Origin: Sporosarcina aquimarina
GTDB taxonomy: Bacteria > Bacillota > Bacilli > Bacillales_A > Planococcaceae
Length of the DNA stretch: 64,000 nt
NCBI RefSeq assembly: GCF_023715615.1
Contig: NZ_JAMBOM010000003.1
Location: 186,001 to 250,000, forward strand
Reading direction: 5' to 3'
Positions 60,900 through 64,000 of the stretch are shown piece by piece (positions within the stretch are counted from its first letter, which is position 1; each line of letters starts with the position of its first letter). The notes beneath the pieces are model-generated. The model was not told where the DNA came from. It worked only from the letters and a program-made list of their open reading frames with translations, and searched no databases. The translations under genes were made by a program, and so were the position numbers.

Positions 60900-61898
60900 T
60901 TATGAGTGAGCAAGTAATGCTTGTTTTTCAGTGAGCTCTACTTCGAATCCAAGGTCTTCCAACATACGAAAGTCTGAATTGTCCTCTTGCCCATCCGTCG
61001 TTAAGTAATCCCCAACAAATATACTGTTGGCAGCATACAACCCCATTGGTTGAAGGGATCGTAAGTTGACTTCACGACCGCCAGAAATTCTGATTTCCTT
61101 AGATGGATTCATGTACCGGAATAATGCTAATACCTTTAAGCAATAGCGTGGATTCAGTTCGTTTGTCCCTTCTAGTTTCGTACCGTCAATCGCGTGCAAG
61201 AAGTTCACTGGAATAGAGTCTGCATTTAACCTACGAAGGGCACGGGTAATATCGACAACATCTTCTTTTGTCTCTTTCATCCCGATTATGGCTCCTGAGC
61301 ATGGAGAGATTCCGTACTTTTTCGCAATTTCAACGGTGTCCACACGATCCTTGTACGTATGCGATGTCGTGATAAAATCATGATGACGTTCGGAAGTGTT
61401 CAAGTTATGGTTATACCGATCGACGCCTGCTGTTTTTAGCTGCTCTGCTTGTTCTTCTTTTAAAATACCCAGACACGCACACACGGTTAACCCATACTTT
61501 TCTTTTATTTCCTCAACAGCCTCACTGACAACTCGGACGTCTTTTCGTGTCGGACCTCGCCCACTTGCCACGATACAATACGTTCCGATATTATTTTCAA
61601 ACGCCCGTTTCGCTCCTTCTAAAATTTCCTCTTTCGATATGAATGGATACTTATCAATGGGCGCTGTGGATTTAGAAGATTGAGAGCAATATCCACAATC
61701 CTCCGGACAAAAGCCACTCTTTGCGTTCATAATCATATTCAGCTTTACCTTTTTCCCGAAATAATGACGTCGAATCATATAGGCCCCATCTAACAATGCT
61801 AAAACCTCTTCGTCATTTGTGTTTAAAATCGATAACGCTTCTTCATTTGATAGCTCTTTTCCATCAATGACTTCCTGTGCGAGTGTTTTCCAGTTCAT
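60900..61898 (-). CDS. bioB: biotin synthase
   Basis: 332-residue radical-SAM enzyme that inserts sulfur into dethiobiotin. The [4Fe-4S] motif C-x3-C-x2-C is C64, C68 and C71 (SGFCPEDCGYCSQS). Further BioB marks are GRGPTRKDV near 113, the N-x-N-T motif NHNLNTSERHHDF near 163 with the [2Fe-2S]-site region, and RISGGREVNLRSLQP near 270 with the Arg ligand. The ATG follows AAGGGG and overlaps the bioY coding end by 35 nt, so it is co-translated. Last gene of bioD-A-Y-B. Confidence 0.95.
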   Translation of the reverse strand: MNWKTLAQEVIDGKELSNEEALSILNTNDEEVLALLDGAYMIRRHYFGKKVKLNMIMNAKSGFCPEDCGYCSQSSKSTAPIDKYPFISKEEILEGAKRAFENNIGTYCIVASGRGPTRKDVRVVSEAVEEIKEKYGLTVCACLGILKEEQAEQLKTAGVDRYNHNLNTSERHHDFITTSHTYKDRVDTVEIAKKYGISPCSGAIIGMKETKEDVVDITRALRRLNADSIPVNFLHAIDGTKLEGTNELNPRYCLKVLALFRYMNPSKEIRISGGREVNLRSLQPMGLYAANSIFVGDYLTTDGQEDNSDFRMLEDLGFEVELTEKQALLAHS

Positions 61899-62472
61899 GA
61901 CGTATGCCCCTTTTTGTGTGAATGAATTTTTTCAAAATCGGATATAATCTTGCAGCGAGTAATCCCGTACCTACAGCAAGAGCAATATCTATAACAATCG
62001 TGCTCAAGAAGCCTGCCACCAAGACGTGCATAACGTTGGTAGGTGTATCCATCCAACTATTCAGTGCGACATACAAATAAGGTACTCCAATTGCATAAGT
62101 AACCGCGGTTCCCGCCAAATTTGCCACAATGAAATGCTTTCTATTAGGTACAGGAACTCGCTCAATTATGAAACCTATGACATACGCAGCCGCAGCAAAT
62201 CCTACTAAGTAGCCAAATGTAGGTTGAAGGAGATACGTAATTCCTCCACCTTTTGTGAAAACCGGAAGTCCTGCTAACCCGACGAACAAATACACAAGCT
62301 GACTTTGTAGACCTCGACTACTTCCTAATAACGTTCCTGCTAAAAAAACAATAACAATTTGTAATGTAAACGGGACAACCGGTAGCGTAATTTTAACGAA
62401 TGCACCTATTGCTGTTAATGATGCAAAAACTGCAATAAGGGCCATTGAATTTATGCTATTTGTTCTCTTCAT
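61864..62472 (-). CDS. bioY: biotin transporter S-component
   Basis: 202 residues, six TM helices. BioY family features: [16 protein letters not shown] near 23-38, [34 protein letters not shown] near 44-77 and [19 protein letters not shown] near 84. It binds biotin and works with a general ECF energising module (EcfA/A'/T) encoded elsewhere. Its start overlaps the bioA stop by 4 nt (ATGA) and its end overlaps bioB. The operon therefore combines synthesis and uptake of biotin. Confidence 0.95.
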   Translation of the reverse strand: MKRTNSINSMALIAVFASLTAIGAFVKITLPVVPFTLQIVIVFLAGTLLGSSRGLQSQLVYLFVGLAGLPVFTKGGGITYLLQPTFGYLVGFAAAAYVIGFIIERVPVPNRKHFIVANLAGTAVTYAIGVPYLYVALNSWMDTPTNVMHVLVAGFLSTIVIDIALAVGTGLLAARLYPILKKFIHTKRGIRHELENTRTGSH

Positions 62473-63836
62473 ACAAGTTGTTCTCGCTCAATGAAAAATT
62501 GCTCCATCACTTCTTTCGTCGTATTCACCATCCACTCGATTTCTTCTCCAGAGATTACATAAGGCGGCATGAAATAAATGATGTTACCAAGCGGACGTAT
62601 CAAAAGCCCTTTTTTAAGAGCACGTTGATAAATTTCATAGCCGATTCTTTCATCACTTGGAAAAGGTTCCTTCGTTTTACGATCCGCCACCAGTTCTATT
62701 GCACCAACAAAACCAGTTTGACGGTATTCTCCGACATACGGTAACTCGTCAAATACGGCATGGGCGAGTTCTTGTAATAGCTGTTGTTTCGGAACCAACG
62801 TTTCCATTACCTGTTCTTCTTCAAAAATGGCGAGGACTTCTTGTGCTGCGCGAAGTGCTAGCGGGTTGCCGGTGTAACTATGCGAATGCAAAAATGCCTT
62901 CATCGTGCCGTAATCATCGTAAAATGCTCGATATACATTCTCCGTCGTCAATACAGCAGACAACGGTAAATACCCTCCCGTAATCCCTTTGGACAAACAT
63001 AGAAAGTCCGGTGTGATTTGTGCTTGCTCACACGCAAAAAGTGTACCCGTTCGTCCAAAACCAACCGCCACCTCATCTGCAATCAGATGTACGTCATATG
63101 CGTCACACAAATCCCGTAACTTTTTCAGGAATATCGGGGGATACATTTTCATTCCAGCTGCTGCTTGAATTAGTGGTTCGATAATGGCAGCGGAAATGGT
63201 ATCCGCATGTTTCTTGAATTGCTTTTCAGTATCTTGAATACATTGTGCCTGGCACGTTTCAGGAGATTCCCCAAATGGACACCGGAAGCAATCGGGGCCT
63301 TGTGCGTGAACTACATTAAGTAATAGTGGCGCATATACATCGTTATATAATCCAACGCCTCCCATAGACAGTGCTCCAAGTGTCTCGCCATGATAGGCAT
63401 TCGAAAATGCTAAAAATTGTTTTTTCTCAGGTTGACTAGTTTGGGCGCGGTATTGAAAACTCATTTTGAGTGCGACTTCAATGGCAGCGGACCCGTTATC
63501 TGCGAAAAACACTTTTTCTAGCCCTTGTGGAGTTAACTCCACAAGTTTTTCTGCAACATGAATAGCAGGCTCATGGGTGAAGTTTGCAAAAATCACATGC
63601 TCAAGTCTTTGTGCCTGATCCGCAATTGCCTTGCTAATACGCGGATTTGTATGACCGAACAAGTTGACCCACCAAGAAGATACGGCATCCAAGTATCGAT
63701 TGCCTTGTTTGTCTGTCAACCAGACCCCTTCCCCTCTCTCAATAACAATTGGTGGGAAGGTCTCATAGTCTTTCATCTGCGCGCATGGATGCCAAATATG
63801 TTCAACATCCCTTGCTTGTAGTTCTTCATACTTCAT
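62469..63836 (-). CDS. bioA: adenosylmethionine-8-amino-7-oxononanoate aminotransferase
   Basis: 455-residue PLP enzyme (fold type I, class III) that makes 7,8-diaminopelargonate from KAPA using SAM as the usual amino donor. [15 protein letters not shown] at 15-29 is the BioA start; [13 protein letters not shown] near 53, [15 protein letters not shown] near 111 and [14 protein letters not shown] near 251 follow, and K283 in CLSKGITGG binds PLP. Overlaps bioD by 11 nt upstream and bioY by 4 nt downstream. Confidence 0.95.
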   Translation of the reverse strand: MKYEELQARDVEHIWHPCAQMKDYETFPPIVIERGEGVWLTDKQGNRYLDAVSSWWVNLFGHTNPRISKAIADQAQRLEHVIFANFTHEPAIHVAEKLVELTPQGLEKVFFADNGSAAIEVALKMSFQYRAQTSQPEKKQFLAFSNAYHGETLGALSMGGVGLYNDVYAPLLLNVVHAQGPDCFRCPFGESPETCQAQCIQDTEKQFKKHADTISAAIIEPLIQAAAGMKMYPPIFLKKLRDLCDAYDVHLIADEVAVGFGRTGTLFACEQAQITPDFLCLSKGITGGYLPLSAVLTTENVYRAFYDDYGTMKAFLHSHSYTGNPLALRAAQEVLAIFEEEQVMETLVPKQQLLQELAHAVFDELPYVGEYRQTGFVGAIELVADRKTKEPFPSDERIGYEIYQRALKKGLLIRPLGNIIYFMPPYVISGEEIEWMVNTTKEVMEQFFIEREQLV

Positions 63837-64000
63837 TGGACATCAACCTTTCCAAGACCGGCACGTCCGTAAAACTTTCAATTGTACGATTTGCCTCAAT
63901 AACCGCGAATGGTAGCCCTGTAAATCGACGGATTGTGTCTATGTTATTTTGCTCTATCGGGGTTTGGTTGAATTGATTGAATACAATTCCTTGCACACTG
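63826..64000 (-). CDS. bioD: dethiobiotin synthetase, C-terminal fragment (cut by window end)
   Basis: The frame is open from base 64000 and stops with TGA at 63828-63826, inside the bioA start region. The 57 visible residues ([12 protein letters not shown] ... [16 protein letters not shown] ... [12 protein letters not shown]) fit the end of BioD, which closes the ureido ring of dethiobiotin with ATP and CO2. The adenine-binding NQF-like turn (VFNQF) and the LP..V segment are family features. The P-loop part is outside the window. First visible gene of the bio operon; the promoter and any BirA box are not in view. Confidence 0.8.
   Translation of the reverse strand, partial: SVQGIVFNQFNQTPIEQNNIDTIRRFTGLPFAVIEANRTIESFTDVPVLERLMSNEV

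Overview
This window looks like a chromosomal segment of a low-to-medium GC Gram-positive rod of the order Bacillales, most likely a Sporosarcina-like member of the Planococcaceae. The reasons are the strong AGGAGG-type ribosome binding sites, frequent TTG and GTG starts, genes whose closest named relatives are from Bacillus subtilis (dppA-E, ykfB/ykfD, guaC with a PurR-box pair, oxdC, dacC-type PBP4, bioD-A-Y-B) and a dispersed intergenic repeat of a type common in Bacillaceae. The genus is an inference from gene content, not a computed placement. No tRNA, rRNA, phage, insertion sequence or CRISPR array was seen.

Layout. 0-9 kb: the end of a gamma-glutamyltransferase gene, an Mn oxalate decarboxylase, an RND exporter, GMP reductase, a Yip1-type membrane protein, an alpha/beta hydrolase, a phosphodiesterase and an AhpD-like protein. 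9-13 kb: a FetAB-like ABC pair, a KtrB/D-type potassium channel subunit and a CBS protein, interspersed with two arrays of one 20-bp minisatellite family. 13.5-19.3 kb: an oligopeptide ABC operon (D-F-B-C-A). 19.6-28.2 kb: a dpp-ykf-pcp operon for uptake and breakdown of peptides, including cell-wall peptides (D-aminopeptidase, dipeptide ABC transporter, Ala-Glu epimerase, pyroglutamyl peptidase). 28.4-33.3 kb: a GH114-like lipoprotein or membrane-anchored protein, an MFS carrier, a P1-family peptidase, a small membrane protein and an FhuF-like Fe-S protein.

33.4-47.2 kb is the most coherent accessory block, a ureide-catabolism island. It holds an MFS anion carrier, a Cache-domain histidine kinase with its OmpR-type regulator, and an operon fdrA (allF)-allG-allH-arcC, whose E. 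coli counterparts form oxamate carbamoyltransferase plus catabolic carbamate kinase. Divergent to it are an esterase-like gene and allD (ureidoglycolate dehydrogenase), followed by allC (allantoate amidohydrolase). Read together: allantoate -> ureidoglycolate -> oxalurate -> oxamate + carbamoyl phosphate -> ATP + CO2 + NH3. A 51-nt element, including an identical 20-nt core, lies upstream of both the MFS gene and fdrA. It is probably the target of the two-component system encoded between them.

47.3-57 kb: a glutaredoxin-like gene coupled to a previously unlisted 52-aa CxxC mini-protein, a DAACS symporter, YfiH, a CdaR-glycerate kinase-GntP locus, a small coiled-coil protein, PBP4 and a 42-bp minisatellite in front of a small membrane protein. 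57-64 kb: a flavin-dependent monooxygenase, an ABC-2 export pair, a 54-aa hypothetical gene and the biotin operon bioD-A-Y-B, with bioD cut by the window edge.
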